From contig JAHHHB010000055.1 of NCBI GenBank assembly GCA_019359545.1, forward strand, positions 1 to 44,520: 44,520 bases of DNA, given 5' to 3'. This stretch comes from Desmonostoc geniculatum HA4340-LM1 (GTDB lineage Bacteria > Cyanobacteriota > Cyanobacteriia > Cyanobacteriales > Nostocaceae). This document shows, piece by piece, positions 6,850 through 16,386 of the stretch. How positions within the stretch are numbered: position 1 is the stretch's first letter; every line of letters begins with the position of its first letter. A model generated the notes under the pieces. That model saw only the letters and a program-made list of their open reading frames with translations, was not told the origin of the DNA and made no database searches. Position numbers and translations under genes: made by a program.

Positions 6850-9580
6850 ATTTCTTGCGGGGAAACCAATCATCCAAAATGGTGTAGACGACGGGCACAA
6901 CAATTAAGCTGAGGATAGTTGAAGTCACTAGTCCGCCGGCGATCGCTACGGCCATTGGCGATCGCAATTCGGAACCAGCACCAAAACCTAAGGCTATAGG
7001 TAGCATCCCTAAAAGTGTGGAAGCGGTGGTCATCATTATTGGTCTCAGGCGCACTGGCCCTGCTTTGAGAATGGACTCTGTGCGGTCTAAACCAGATTGC
7101 CGCAGTTGATTGATGTAATCTACCAGTAAAATGGCATTTTTGTTTGCTAGTCCCAACAAAAACACAAAGCCAATCAGCGAGATCATGCCAAAGTCACTCT
7201 TGGTAAAGAGTAAGGCCAGCATCGCCCCCACAATTGACAAGGGCAAAGAAACACCAATTACTAACGGGTCTATCCAGCTTTTGAACAGCAAAATCAGTAC
7301 CACAACAATGCAGAGTGCCGATAATACCAAAGTACTGCCAAAACTAGCAAATACTTCACCTTGGCGGGCAGAATCTCCTCCCAAATCCAAAGTCACATCA
7401 GCAGGTAACACTGCTTTGGCTTCTGCTACTATTTGGTCTGTAGCCTTACCTAAAGACAAATCTTTGCCCAAATTAGCACTGATGTAGGCTACTCTTTGAT
7501 TATCCAGCCGCTCAATTTGAAAAACCGTGCCTTGGGAGTTGGTTTCACTTGTTACACTAACGTCAGCAAATCCCGGTAGTTTTTCGATGCGCTCTTTAAT
7601 TGCCTGGGCTGCTTTGTTGAGGGTTTGGAGATTATCGCCTCGTAGTGATACCTGTAGGGGTTTTTGTCCGCCAGTATCAACAAATTGAATATCTTCCACA
7701 CTGGTAGTTACACCGGGGAGATTAGGCAAAGCAAAGCGTAATTGGTCTTGTACTTCGGCAGTTTTGATGTTGCGGTCTTCCTTGAGCTTGATATAAAGAT
7801 TACCTTTATTTGGCTCACCCTCACGAGAACCAACAGTAGTAAACACTGTTTCCACTGCTGGAGATTGTCTCACCACATCTTCAAGTTTCTTGGCAACCTC
7901 AAGAGAATCGTTTAAGGGGTTGGGGATTGGGGACTGGGGACTGGGGACTGGGGACTGGGGACTGGGGATTGGGGACTGGGGACTGGGGACTGGGGACTGG
8001 GGATTGGGATTTGTTCCCTGTGCTTGTGCTGCTTGTGCCTGTAAAAATTGCTCAGGGATTTTTGGTAAGGGGGCGGTGTAGGTAATGTTGAACTCGCCGC
8101 GATCTAATTTAGGAATAAATCCTTTGGGAATTAGTAGACTGAGTGCCATACCTGCAACAAAGCTGAGAATGGCTAATGCAATGACTGTTTTGCGATGTTT
8201 TAAAGACCAGTTGAGTAAGTTTCTGTAAAATTGGGTAAAATTCACCCAGATGTTTGCTTGTTGGCGTCGTCGGGGAGTTGAGGTCGCGGGTTTTAGCCAG
8301 TAGGTAGCCAAGGCTGGTGAGAGTGTACGAGCTACCAATGTGGAAGCAATCATGGCTGCTGAAACTGTGATTCCAAATGGCTTGAAGAATTGCCCGATTA
8401 CTCCACCCATCAAACCAATGGGTAAGAAAACCGCTACAGCAGTAGCAGTGGTAGCAACGACTGTTAAGCCAATTTCATCTGTAGCTGAGAATGCGGCTTG
8501 GCGAGGAGTTTCTCCTTCATCGATGTGCCGCATGATGTTTTCGACATCGATAATCGCATCATCAATGACGCTGCCAATAACTAAGGCCAAAGCTAGCAAG
8601 GTAATGGTTTCTAGATTGAAGCCAAAAATTGCCATGACGATAAACGTTGCCAACAAAGATGTCGGAATCGCCAAGGCAGAGATGAGAGTTGCCCGCCAAT
8701 TCCATAAAAAAGGATAAATTACCACTATGGACAACAAGACGGCTTCCATTAAAGCATCGATTGTTGATTGGGTGGCTTGGCGGATATATTTTGCTTGGGT
8801 GGCAGCTAAGGTGAGGTTGACATCTTTGAGTGTAGAGCGCAGCCTTTGGACTTCTTTTTCAACTAGACTCACCACTTCTAAGGTGTTGGCATTACCGCGC
8901 TTGATTACTTGAAATGCAAGTGCATCTTGCCCGTTAAACCGGACTAAGGTAGATCCTTGTTGGGTAAGAGCCGCTGCACTGAGCTTCGATGGATCTAAGG
9001 GAGTTGCAGTTGCATCGCCCAGGAGTGAAACTTTCAGGACTCCTGGTAGTTTAGCGATCGCACTTACAATCTCATCTTTCGCCAACTTAGTCAAATCTGT
9101 GAGATTCCGTGTCGGACTCTCAATGGCATAGCTAATGGCGGCTGACTCGTTCAAGTTCAAGGGAATAATTTTAGAAGTCGCTCCTTGAGGGACAGTCACC
9201 TGCTTGAGGACGGCTTCAACTTCTTTGGTTGATGTTTCTAGATTCGTACCAACAGCAAAAGATAGAGCAACGGCTGTTTGACCAGGAAAGGTGGATGAGC
9301 GGATATTCTCCAGTCCTTCCAAGGAACGTAAGCGTTCTTCTAGGGGTTTGGTAAGCTTGGCCTCTGTATCGAGGGCAGTTGTCAGGGGGGCTGTAGCATT
9401 CACAACCACCACTGGGAAGGTAATATCTGGAAACAATGCATACTTGAGGGAACTGAAAGCAAGAATACCAGCTACCGTGACGGCGATCCAAAAACTCACG
9501 GTCAGCCACGAAAATTTAATCGCTAATTTGGAGATATTGAATAATTCTCGTGCGGATTTGGAGTTAGAAAGCTTTACCAT
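6839..9580 (-). CDS. RND efflux permease (AcrB/HAE1-like), with repeat-encoded insert
   Basis: This inner-membrane proton-driven efflux pump subunit has 913 residues, shorter than AcrB (about 1050). An N-terminal helix is followed by a periplasmic loop. The central helix block carries the proton-relay aspartates in [17 protein letters not shown], then come a second periplasmic loop and C-terminal helices including [22 protein letters not shown]. Both periplasmic loops are short. About residues 524-559 form a Pro/Ser/Gln linker, read from a 12-unit heptamer array, at the start of the second periplasmic loop. The last codons and stop come from another heptamer array. No membrane-fusion or outer-membrane partner is in the window. 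It lies between the two halves of the hopanoid region, but it is not HpnN by sequence, and its substrate is unknown. Confidence 0.88.
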   Translation of the reverse strand: MVKLSNSKSARELFNISKLAIKFSWLTVSFWIAVTVAGILAFSSLKYALFPDITFPVVVVNATAPLTTALDTEAKLTKPLEERLRSLEGLENIRSSTFPGQTAVALSFAVGTNLETSTKEVEAVLKQVTVPQGATSKIIPLNLNESAAISYAIESPTRNLTDLTKLAKDEIVSAIAKLPGVLKVSLLGDATATPLDPSKLSAAALTQQGSTLVRFNGQDALAFQVIKRGNANTLEVVSLVEKEVQRLRSTLKDVNLTLAATQAKYIRQATQSTIDALMEAVLLSIVVIYPFLWNWRATLISALAIPTSLLATFIVMAIFGFNLETITLLALALVIGSVIDDAIIDVENIMRHIDEGETPRQAAFSATDEIGLTVVATTATAVAVFLPIGLMGGVIGQFFKPFGITVSAAMIASTLVARTLSPALATYWLKPATSTPRRRQQANIWVNFTQFYRNLLNWSLKHRKTVIALAILSFVAGMALSLLIPKGFIPKLDRGEFNITYTAPLPKIPEQFLQAQAAQAQGTNPNPQSPVPSPQSPIPSPQSPVPSPQSPIPNPLNDSLEVAKKLEDVVRQSPAVETVFTTVGSREGEPNKGNLYIKLKEDRNIKTAEVQDQLRFALPNLPGVTTSVEDIQFVDTGGQKPLQVSLRGDNLQTLNKAAQAIKERIEKLPGFADVSVTSETNSQGTVFQIERLDNQRVAYISANLGKDLSLGKATDQIVAEAKAVLPADVTLDLGGDSARQGEVFASFGSTLVLSALCIVVVLILLFKSWIDPLVIGVSLPLSIVGAMLALLFTKSDFGMISLIGFVFLLGLANKNAILLVDYINQLRQSGLDRTESILKAGPVRLRPIMMTTASTLLGMLPIALGFGAGSELRSPMAVAIAGGLVTSTILSLIVVPVVYTILDDWFPRKKFEI
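7922..8005. repeat. Heptanucleotide array GGGGACT/GGGGATT x12, inside a gene
   Basis: Twelve uninterrupted units are present, nine GGGGACT and three GGGGATT. The total of 84 bp is a multiple of three, so the host RND reading frame stays open. On the minus strand it encodes a seven-residue repeat of the PQSPVPS / PQSPIPS type. Confidence 0.93.
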
Positions 9581-9665
9581 CTTGGAAAATTATCGTGCAG
9601 GTGACACAATTATTTAGTCATGCTACAGCAATCGCCTTCGGTTTGCGAGTTTTGGTCACCACCAA

Positions 9666-10586
9666 ATGGCAATATTACTTATTGTCACTCAAAATATGAC
9701 AAAGTTTTTAACAGAGCATGGAACTTTAGCAATGAAACTTGGTTCTGTCGAGCATAAGGAATTATTCTGTCGCAGCTTTACCGAAAGCTACAGGGAATAT
9801 GAGCCTGAGTCTCTTCCCTGGCCGGATTTGGACGATGCAGCTTTGAGCTTCCTACGCAGTATTCCCTTTTGGGAGAAAGCTCTAGATACAGAGCGACAAG
9901 CCGGTGCAATAGTTAGTGGTTACGCACAAACGGTCAGCGATCCCATTTTACAAGCGGCCATCGCCCTCCAAGGTCAAGAAGAACTACGCCACGCTCGCCT
10001 GCTGAAAACATTAATTGACCGTTACGGCATCGAAATGCCAGAACGTCTCCCCGTTGAAGTTCCCCATAATATTGAGCCAGTATTTACGCGCTTTGGCTTT
10101 GAAGAATGTCTGGATACTTTCTTTGCCTACGGGCTATTTGCGATCGCCCGTGAAGCTAATGTCTTTCCAGAGTCAATCTTCACAATCTTTGATCCCATCA
10201 TAGACGAAGAAACACGCCATATCGTGTTTTTTGCCAACTGGTTTACCTATACACAAATTCAGCGCGGCCAGGGATTTATCCCGCTGCGGAGTATCAAAAC
10301 CCTCTGGCACTACGGCAAGGCACTCAGCAATCTGATTGCCGTCTTTGGCAATGATGACCCCAGTCGGACTGGTTTTGCTGCCACCGGCACTAACATCTTT
10401 ACTAAAGACCTCACACTAGAAAAATTTCTGGAGATTTGCCTAGTGGAAAATCAACGGCGGATGAGCAAGTACGATCCCCGACTCCTGCAACCGCAATTAT
10501 TGCCCAGACTTGCCAATGTCGCTTTGGGCACCCTCCAGTTAATACCCAAACGCAAACTCCAGAATATCGAGAGCGCTAGTGCCTAA
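9666..10586 (+). CDS. Ferritin-like di-iron protein, hopanoid-linked
   Basis: The protein has up to 306 residues and is mostly helical. The four ligand-bearing segments of a ferritin-like di-iron centre can be seen: E76, E106-x2-H109, E163 and E182-x2-H185. It is therefore probably an iron-carboxylate oxygenase, oxidase or desaturase-like enzyme. I do not recognise a named family. The stop overlaps the GTG start of hpnG by 8 bp, so the two are probably translationally coupled, tying it to hopanoid side-chain metabolism. The start is uncertain: ATG at 9666, 9696 or 9732 are all possible, and only the last has a GGA-type ribosome site nearby. None of the ligands is affected by this choice. Confidence 0.75.
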   Translation: MAILLIVTQNMTKFLTEHGTLAMKLGSVEHKELFCRSFTESYREYEPESLPWPDLDDAALSFLRSIPFWEKALDTERQAGAIVSGYAQTVSDPILQAAIALQGQEELRHARLLKTLIDRYGIEMPERLPVEVPHNIEPVFTRFGFEECLDTFFAYGLFAIAREANVFPESIFTIFDPIIDEETRHIVFFANWFTYTQIQRGQGFIPLRSIKTLWHYGKALSNLIAVFGNDDPSRTGFAATGTNIFTKDLTLEKFLEICLVENQRRMSKYDPRLLQPQLLPRLANVALGTLQLIPKRKLQNIESASA

Positions 10587-11337
10587 CTTTTTACCCCACG
10601 ACACAATTCTCGTGCCTCAGGGAGCAGAATATCAAGCCGTGTGTCGTGGATTACGCGGCGTGACTGGCTCCATTCCCAGGGTATTACCGATACCTGTTGG
10701 GATAAAGCCTTTACTTCAATACCTGCAAAAATCCTCAGAAAATGGACAATTTCTAGCCGCAAAATCGAGAGTGCTGATTGTGGGTATATGTGGCAGCTTG
10801 AGCGATCGCTACGGTGTTGGTGACATTGTGCTGTACCAAGATTGCTTTTATCAAGGGAAACGGCAAGAATGCGATCGCCCTTTCACCGCACAATTACACT
10901 CAGCCCTGGGCATGGGGCATAGGCAAGAAGCAGAGGAGAAAAACTCTTCTTCCCCAGTCCCCAATCCCCACTCCCCACTGAATTTAGTCAAGGGGTTGAC
11001 GAGCGATCGCGTCATTTGGTCTGCGGCTGAAAAACGCCGTCTGGGTGAGACTTGGGCGGCTGATGTTGTTGATATGGAGGGATTTACTGCCCTAGAGTTT
11101 TTTAATGCAGCTGGGGTTCCAGTGGCAATGTTGCGAGTCGTCAGCGACAATTGTCAGCACGATATCCCTGACCTCACAGGAGCGATCAATTCTGATGGTT
11201 CCCTCCGTCCTTTGCCTTTAGCTATGGCAATGCTCCGACAACCTCTTGCTGCTACTCGCCTAATTCGAGCTTCATTAAAAGCATTAAAAGTGTTAGAAAA
11301 AGCGATAAATTTGCTCTTTGAAGGCGGAAATAACTAA
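10579..11337 (+). CDS. hpnG: HpnG, hopanoid-associated phosphorylase
   Basis: This 252-residue member of the nucleoside phosphorylase (PNP/UDP) superfamily releases adenine from adenosylhopane, giving the ribosylhopane precursor. Family features are the N-terminal LVPQGAEYQAV, the phosphate/base region VLIVGICGSLSDRYGVGD, and VDMEGFTALEFF with the ribose-contacting Met-Glu, then the SDN of LRVVSDN. The start is GTG overlapping the upstream di-iron gene. About 25 residues before NLVKGLTSDRV are low complexity (SSSPVPNPHSP). They are encoded by a CCCCAGT/CCCCACT heptamer tract at 10952-10979 plus flanking G/A-rich DNA. The insert falls in a surface loop position, so activity may survive. hpnH, making its substrate, is about 5 kb away on the other strand. 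Confidence 0.88.
   Translation: MPNFLPHDTILVPQGAEYQAVCRGLRGVTGSIPRVLPIPVGIKPLLQYLQKSSENGQFLAAKSRVLIVGICGSLSDRYGVGDIVLYQDCFYQGKRQECDRPFTAQLHSALGMGHRQEAEEKNSSSPVPNPHSPLNLVKGLTSDRVIWSAAEKRRLGETWAADVVDMEGFTALEFFNAAGVPVAMLRVVSDNCQHDIPDLTGAINSDGSLRPLPLAMAMLRQPLAATRLIRASLKALKVLEKAINLLFEGGNN
10952..10979. repeat. Heptamer tract CCCCAGT/CCCCACT x4 inside hpnG
   Basis: Units are CCCCAGT, CCCCAAT, CCCCACT and CCCCACT. This is the reverse complement of the GGGGACT family seen in the RND and helicase genes, here read as SPVPNPHSP. Confidence 0.8.
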
Positions 11338-11428
11338 AGTATACTTTTTTGAGAAATCTTATTTAAATTAAAGTTTACCAATGACAAAAGACAGTTCCCA
11401 TCAGTTAGCTTTAATTACGCCGATTTAC

Positions 11429-12160
11429 TTAAGGCAAATTATTCGGGTCAATACCCTGAGATTGTAGATAAGCGATTAGCCGTTCTTTTTGTTGACGTTC
11501 CTGTTCAATCTGTTCCACCGCCCAAGGTAGCAAATTACTTGCTGCATCCCACCACCGCAACCAATAACCCGTTCGCGCTTCTTTTATTCCTTGCCACGTT
11601 CCTAAATATAAACTCATTGAATCAATCCAATGACGACCATTTTCATCAGGTTGTTTTAACTCATAGCGACCATTTTCCCGTTGATAAAATTCCAACAAAC
11701 CGCCATTTGGGTCAAAAATTACGTAAATTGGGACTTGAAGAATTTGTTCGTAAAAAAACCATTTTCCTGGGGGATAAGTCCGCTTAAATGAATATTCTTC
11801 CCCTTCGGTATCTGATAGAAATTCCATCACCACCGCCGGAATATCCCCTTCTAAGTTTGGTGTATAGCTTTTGCGTTCTTTTAAAATCTGATTCACTGAT
11901 GGCACATAAACCCAATCAGGTGCTTTGATAATAAATTGTCCGTTGATTGTCGCACACAGTCCAAAATTTGAGGCGATTAACATCTGCGGTTGGATGAAAC
12001 CACTAATTTCTAAGCTTTCACGTAAAGCACCAGCCAAGATTGGCTGACCTGTATTTTCCACTGGTTTATCCTCTAGCTGAAAATCGTTCGGTAACGCTTC
12101 CCAAGAGATGACCAGTTGAATTGATGATTTGGTTTCACCAAGTTGGGTTGCCATAAGCAT
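11429..12160 (-). CDS. Uma2 family (DUF820) putative endonuclease
   Basis: This Uma2-type protein has about 243 residues. The PD-(D/E)XK-like core is visible as DWVYVPSVN, then PAVVMEFLSDTEGEEY and IYVIFDPNGGLLEFYQ. A charged C-terminal tail ends in QKERLIAYLQSQGIDPNNLP, a common Uma2 ending. The family is expanded in filamentous cyanobacteria and its role is unknown. The frame stays open upstream to 12220, but that part (MQEMTNDQCPNKIK) is read from repeat-like DNA. ATG at 12160 or 12154 (MATQLGE) is preferred. A second, divergent Uma2 gene is at 35338-35961. Confidence 0.8.
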   Translation of the reverse strand: MLMATQLGETKSSIQLVISWEALPNDFQLEDKPVENTGQPILAGALRESLEISGFIQPQMLIASNFGLCATINGQFIIKAPDWVYVPSVNQILKERKSYTPNLEGDIPAVVMEFLSDTEGEEYSFKRTYPPGKWFFYEQILQVPIYVIFDPNGGLLEFYQRENGRYELKQPDENGRHWIDSMSLYLGTWQGIKEARTGYWLRWWDAASNLLPWAVEQIEQERQQKERLIAYLQSQGIDPNNLP

Positions 12161-12220
12161 TGTTGGTAGTTGATTTATCTTTATTTTATTTGGGCATTGG
12201 TCATTGGTCATTTCCTGCAT

Positions 12221-12546
12221 TTCTCACAAGCTTGAGTGCAGAGGGCAGAGGTCTATGGCAGGAACCCATAACGCGGGACGGGGGGGCAGAGGGGATTGAA
12301 CTTGGCACATTGAACTCTCCCCTGCTCCCCTGCTCAAGGTTTTGACAGATGTGCTGAGAAATCCGGGATTTGTCGTTTGTTATTCTCCCTCTGCTCCTCA
12401 CCCCATGCCCAATTCCCAATAACCGCACCTCTACGGACGGACACCACTACTGCGGCAAAGATTAAAATCGCTTAACACTTCGTTACACTAAAGACATGAG
12501 AGGAACAAAAGCAAACCTCTCGCAGTTGAAATCAAAGGTGAACGAC
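12221..12546. other. Intergenic region with 53-bp dispersed repeat
   Basis: No gene is supported. Positions 12283-12335 are identical to 18584-18636: G-rich, a unique core ttgaacttggcacattgaac, then CCCCTGCT words. The rest holds low-complexity G/C tracts. The promoter of the downstream protease gene should lie near 12460-12530; I see no clear -35/-10 pair. Confidence 0.6.
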
Positions 12547-13671
12547 ATGAATGGCACAATTCGCGTTGGTAATCTCTTCGGAATTCCCTTCTACATCCAT
12601 CCGTCGTGGTTTTTAGTTCTAGGTTTGGTAACTTGGAGCTATAGCAGTGGACTAGCGGCGCAATTTCCTCAATTATCTGCGGGATTAGCTTTGCTATTGG
12701 GATTGATGACAGCGCTGATGTTGTTTGCCTCTGTCGTCGCCCATGAATTAGGACACAGTTTTGTTGCTATCCGTCAGGGAATTGATGTCAAATCTATCAC
12801 ACTGTTTATATTTGGCGGTTTGGCAAGCTTAGAAAAAGAATCGAAAACTCCAGGTGAAGCTTTTTGGGTGGCGATCGCTGGCCCACTAGTTAGCTTACTA
12901 CTCTTTGGAATCTTTACAGCAATTGGTGTTACTACGGCTATTTCAGGGCCGCTAGCTGCAATTCTTGGCGTTTTAGCTGCTGTAAACTTGGCATTAGCGC
13001 TGTTTAACCTGATTCCTGGCTTGCCTTTAGATGGCGGTAATATCCTCAAAGCCATCGTTTGGAAAATCACAGGTAATCCTTATAAAGGTGTAACTTTTGC
13101 TAGTGGAGTTGGGCAAATATTTGGATGGGTAGCAGTTCTTTCAGGTATACTTCCCCTAGTATTTTTTGGCAGCTTCGGTAACATCTGGAACTTGTTAGTC
13201 GGTTTCTTCTTGTTACAAAATGCTGGTAATGCGGCTCAATTTGCCAGAGTGCAAGAAAAACTCACAGGTTTAACAGCGGAAGATGCTGTAACTGCCAATA
13301 GCCCGATTGTATCTGCTAATTTGACTCTGAGAGAGTTTGCTGATGAACGGGTGGTAAGTGGACAAAATTGGCATCGGTTTTTAGTGACTGATGATGATGG
13401 ACAATTAGTAGGTGCGATCGCTACTGATAATTTACGAACCATTCCTACAGCACTGTGGCCAGAAACTCAAGTCAAACAAGTCATGCGACCAATTACAGAA
13501 TCAACCACAGTTCAATCCGACCAACCTCTGCTAGAAGTTATGCAGCTACTCGAACAACAAAAGCTATCTGTGCTTCCTGTAATTCGTGACAACGGTGTGC
13601 TGGTTGGAATCTTAGAAAAAGCTGCAATTATCCAACTATTGCAAAGCCAAACGCAACCTAACCCTGCATAA
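12547..13671 (+). CDS. Site-2 protease family zinc metalloprotease with CBS domains
   Basis: This membrane-embedded M50 protease has about 374 residues. The zinc site HELGH lies in the helix VAHELGHSFVA. A second conserved motif NLIPGLPLDGG supplies the third ligand (Asp). Six or so helices are followed by a cytoplasmic pair of CBS domains (about residues 235-370), which usually bind adenosine nucleotides. The family cleaves membrane-bound regulators inside the bilayer; the substrate here is unknown. The ATG at 12547 is chosen because GGTGA lies 6 bp upstream and the next residues (NGTIRVGNLFGIPFYIHPSW) match the family start. An ATG at 12496 would add 17 residues. A strong terminator follows. 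Confidence 0.87.
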   Translation: MNGTIRVGNLFGIPFYIHPSWFLVLGLVTWSYSSGLAAQFPQLSAGLALLLGLMTALMLFASVVAHELGHSFVAIRQGIDVKSITLFIFGGLASLEKESKTPGEAFWVAIAGPLVSLLLFGIFTAIGVTTAISGPLAAILGVLAAVNLALALFNLIPGLPLDGGNILKAIVWKITGNPYKGVTFASGVGQIFGWVAVLSGILPLVFFGSFGNIWNLLVGFFLLQNAGNAAQFARVQEKLTGLTAEDAVTANSPIVSANLTLREFADERVVSGQNWHRFLVTDDDGQLVGAIATDNLRTIPTALWPETQVKQVMRPITESTTVQSDQPLLEVMQLLEQQKLSVLPVIRDNGVLVGILEKAAIIQLLQSQTQPNPA

Positions 13672-13707
13672 TTTTTTCAAAAAACAATATTCTCTCTTCA
13701 ACTTCTT

Positions 13708-13736
13708 CCCTCAGAATTTCTGAGGGGATTTTTTTT
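13708..13736 (+). terminator. Intrinsic terminator of the site-2 protease gene
   Basis: CCCTCAGAA and TTCTGAGGG form a stem with a very short loop. It is followed by GATTTTTTTT on the plus strand, 37 bp after the stop codon. Confidence 0.88.
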
Positions 13737-13851
13737 GTGAATTGCCCAAATTTATCTCACCACGCGGCTCATCGCCCCGCTATCCATGTACAGCACTTTC
13801 GACTCAGCACTCTTGATGTTTAAATTTTAAGCTTCGATTCATTGAACAAGG

Positions 13852-13951
13852 CAAAAGTAAAAAGTTAAAAGCCAAAAGAAAGAGAAAAAGAGATAAGTTA
13901 TGAACTGCCTAAATTTATTTATGGGGATTAACTTTTAACTTTTTATTTTTG
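13852..13951. repeat. 100-bp element with 20-bp inverted ends
   Basis: CAAAAGTAAAAAGTTAAAAG (13852-13871) is repeated inverted at 13932-13951 with about two mismatches. It contains no gene. A MITE-like element or intergenic fold-back repeat is likely. The rest of the gap 13737-14035 shows nothing I can identify. Confidence 0.6.
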
Positions 13952-14035
13952 AATCACTACTTATGCAAACCGACAGCAGATTTTAACTGGGTGAAGTACG
14001 CAAGCTAAGTCTTTAAGTGAGGTATCAAGCCTGTT

Positions 14036-14800
14036 TTACTTCAAAATTCTGACTCCTGTTGGCGCAGCGGGGCGCAGCCCATTCTGAATTTTGCTGTAAT
14101 TGTTCTGCAAGGATTTTTTACGGGATACCAAGTATATTCCTACCAGGCAGAGACCCGCTATTGCCGCAGGTTCAGGTATGGTCTTAATTCTGGCATAAAC
14201 AGCTGTTGTAGCTGTGCCTCCTTCAAGCGCTTTAATACTCAACTGAGGAACATCTGGATTAAAGCCAGTTAGCTCAAGTGTGTATTTATTGCCTGCAAAT
14301 GTGAAACTGTTATAGGCCAAGTTTGTGTCTATAAATACAGAATCTGCATTTTCTTGTGGATTTGTTGAGGTATTCGGTGTATTCACTAAATGGAAGTTGA
14401 AGTTAAAAACTTGGTTGATTCCAACGGGGGAGTTGAGGGATAGATTGAGATTTAAAGGTACAAATTCAACGCTTGTACCTTTGAGTACTGTTTCGTTAAA
14501 GTACCTCAACTCACCTATTTTGAATACAGAGTCGGTGTCTCCTGAAAAGGAACTTCCATCAAAGACCAGTTTATTTGGAAGTATTGATGGTGAAGAAGGT
14601 TGACCCCAAGTAAATGTCTTGGTTCCCACACCTGTATATGTGGGGTTAGTATCAAGGCTTCCTGGAGTCGGTTCTCCCCACGTACCGCTGGAGAAACCAG
14701 AAAAAGAGAAAGCTTGTGCTTGACCAGAGAAGCCAAATGCTGTAGTCGCAGTCACAAAAAAACTAGATATGGCAGTCGCAAAAACTAAACTTCGCTTCAT
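14036..14800 (-). CDS. PEP-CTERM protein, choice-of-anchor K type
   Basis: This exported protein has about 254 residues. The N-terminus MKRSLVFATAISSFFVTATTAF is a signal peptide. The mature part begins with an SFSFSGFSSGTWGEP segment, and the motif TFTWGQPSSPS followed by FNFHLVNTPN resembles the choice-of-anchor K domain. Near the C-terminus, IPEPAAIAGLCLVGIYLVSRKKS is a PEP-CTERM sorting signal: PEP, a membrane helix and a basic cluster. Unusually, about 23 residues follow the basic cluster (ending GVRILK). They are read from GC-rich palindromic intergenic-type DNA around 14040-14100. The original stop may have been lost, and this tail might affect exosortase processing. ATG at 14800 is preferred over TTG at 14815. 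Confidence 0.8.
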   Translation of the reverse strand: MKRSLVFATAISSFFVTATTAFGFSGQAQAFSFSGFSSGTWGEPTPGSLDTNPTYTGVGTKTFTWGQPSSPSILPNKLVFDGSSFSGDTDSVFKIGELRYFNETVLKGTSVEFVPLNLNLSLNSPVGINQVFNFNFHLVNTPNTSTNPQENADSVFIDTNLAYNSFTFAGNKYTLELTGFNPDVPQLSIKALEGGTATTAVYARIKTIPEPAAIAGLCLVGIYLVSRKKSLQNNYSKIQNGLRPAAPTGVRILK

Positions 14801-15165
14801 AAATTTAGGTTTCAATTCTCATTCCGGAGCTTCTCTAAAGTAAGTCTCCAATCTACCGTAGTAAATTTACGGAAAATGCGCCAATATCTTTTTGTAGTTT
14901 TTATGAAGTCTTTATATATTTTTTTTGAAATCTTGTTCAGTAATTTATATTTTTTAAGCTTATTTTATGGAATTTTCAAGCATTTCAACACTTCGTAACT
15001 TTTAGTAAAGTGTTGATGAGCATCAACTTACTTGATTGTCTGATTAAATGTCAAGTCAATACAAGGTTAATAGTTTATTAAAAAATAGCAAAGGAGCAGA
15101 TAATTCATAATCTTGAATTATAAATTATCTGCTCCTCATCCCAGAACTCAGCACTCAGCACTCAC
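14801..15165. other. AT-rich intergenic region
   Basis: This holds the upstream region of the PEP-CTERM gene and, at 15092-15136, the chlP terminator. An 8-bp inverted repeat CAACACTT/AAGTGTTG lies at 14986-15015. No gene is visible. Confidence 0.6.
15092..15136 (-). terminator. Intrinsic terminator of chlP
   Basis: AGGAGCAGATAATT (15092-15105) pairs perfectly with AATTATCTGCTCCT (15123-15136). On the minus strand the stem is followed by TTGCTATTTTTT, a good U tract. It lies about 30 bp past the chlP stop. Confidence 0.85.
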
Positions 15166-16386
15166 TTAGGGTGCAAGAGCATTACCGCGAATTAAACTAG
15201 CAATAGTTTTGGCAGTAATTTTCAGTTGGGTGATGGGATTAGCTGGGACAACGGTTTTATACAGATAGCTATCGAATGTTAGTCGCTGTACATCGAGGTC
15301 ATCGCACATTTCCACAAAGGCTTCGCGGGTGGCGTTGGAACGATAGAATACGGTTTGCAGAATGTCCAGCACTTTGTAAGTGAGTCCGTATTTTTTATCC
15401 CAACGCTTCAGGTAAACCTTGAGGTCATCTTCTGTGGGAATCCGGTTACCGTTGTTAGATGCTTCGACAATTGTTTCGGCACACATCCGCCCAGATTTAG
15501 CAGCAAAATAAATCCCTTCACCGGAGGACTTGGTAACGTAACCAGCAGCATCTCCCACCAAAGCAATGCGACCGACAACACGACGGGGACGGGGATGTTC
15601 AGGAATGGGGTGCGCTTCTACTTTAATGATTTTACCGCCTGCCAGCTTTTGGGATGCACGGGCGCGGATGCCAGCTTGTAACTGTTTGATGCTGGCTTTA
15701 TTGACGTGCATTGTGCCGGTACCGACAGCTACGTGGTCATATTTGGGAAAGACCCACGCGTAGAAATCTGTAGAAACGTCATCGCCGACATACATTTCAG
15801 CGAGGTCGTTGTAGTATGCCATTTTGTCTTCGGGTAAGCGAATGCGCTCTTGGAAAGCGATCGCATAATTATAATCCCCGGCATCCATTTCTTTGGCAAC
15901 TCGGGAATTCGCCCCATCAGCGCCAATAATCAAATCCACTTTCAGGGTTTTGGCAACACCTTCTGCACCAGTTTCCGTATGGTCAACGTAATGGATGGTA
16001 TAGGGATCGGTATTGTTTGCTGGTATATCGAGTTTATGAACAGTGGCATTAATTAAATTTGCACCGAGTTTTGCCGCACGATTCCGCAAAAAGCCATCTA
16101 GCACTTCCCGGCGGCACATTCCTATATATTCTTCTTCATTTACCAGATTAATATCAACCTCGCGGTTGGAAGGCGAAATCATTTTCATCTTCCTTACCTG
16201 GCGATCAATAATCTCTGGTGGTAGATCGAACTCACTCACCATACACAGGGGAATTGCACCCCCGCAAGGCTTAGCATTGTCTAGTTTCCGCTCAAACAGG
16301 TAGGTTTCAATCCCAGAGGCAGCCAGTGTTTGTGCGGCAGATGAACCAGCAGGACCTGACCCAATAACAGCAACCCGTAGTGTCAA
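15166..16386 (-). CDS. chlP: ChlP, geranylgeranyl reductase
   Basis: This NADPH/FAD-dependent reductase of about 406 residues saturates three double bonds of geranylgeranyl diphosphate or geranylgeranyl-chlorophyll. The product is the phytyl chain of chlorophyll and tocopherol. The FAD motif GSGPAGSSAA is at the N-terminus. The highly conserved FERKLDNAKPCGGAIPLCM and MCRREVLDGFLR follow, and GDAAGYVTKSSGEGIYFA is the second FAD region. The reading frame extends to TTG at 16401. TTG at 16386 is preferred because GGGAG lies 8 bp upstream and the resulting start (MTLRVAV) matches cyanobacterial orthologues as I remember them. It is a single gene with its own terminator and is not clustered with other pigment genes. 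Confidence 0.93.
   Translation of the reverse strand: MTLRVAVIGSGPAGSSAAQTLAASGIETYLFERKLDNAKPCGGAIPLCMVSEFDLPPEIIDRQVRKMKMISPSNREVDINLVNEEEYIGMCRREVLDGFLRNRAAKLGANLINATVHKLDIPANNTDPYTIHYVDHTETGAEGVAKTLKVDLIIGADGANSRVAKEMDAGDYNYAIAFQERIRLPEDKMAYYNDLAEMYVGDDVSTDFYAWVFPKYDHVAVGTGTMHVNKASIKQLQAGIRARASQKLAGGKIIKVEAHPIPEHPRPRRVVGRIALVGDAAGYVTKSSGEGIYFAAKSGRMCAETIVEASNNGNRIPTEDDLKVYLKRWDKKYGLTYKVLDILQTVFYRSNATREAFVEMCDDLDVQRLTFDSYLYKTVVPANPITQLKITAKTIASLIRGNALAP

Noticed and set aside
11381..11467. A short plus-strand frame starting MTKDSSHQLALITP after hpnG.
   Set aside because: It has under 30 codons, overlaps the end of the Uma2 gene on the other strand, and matches no family I know.
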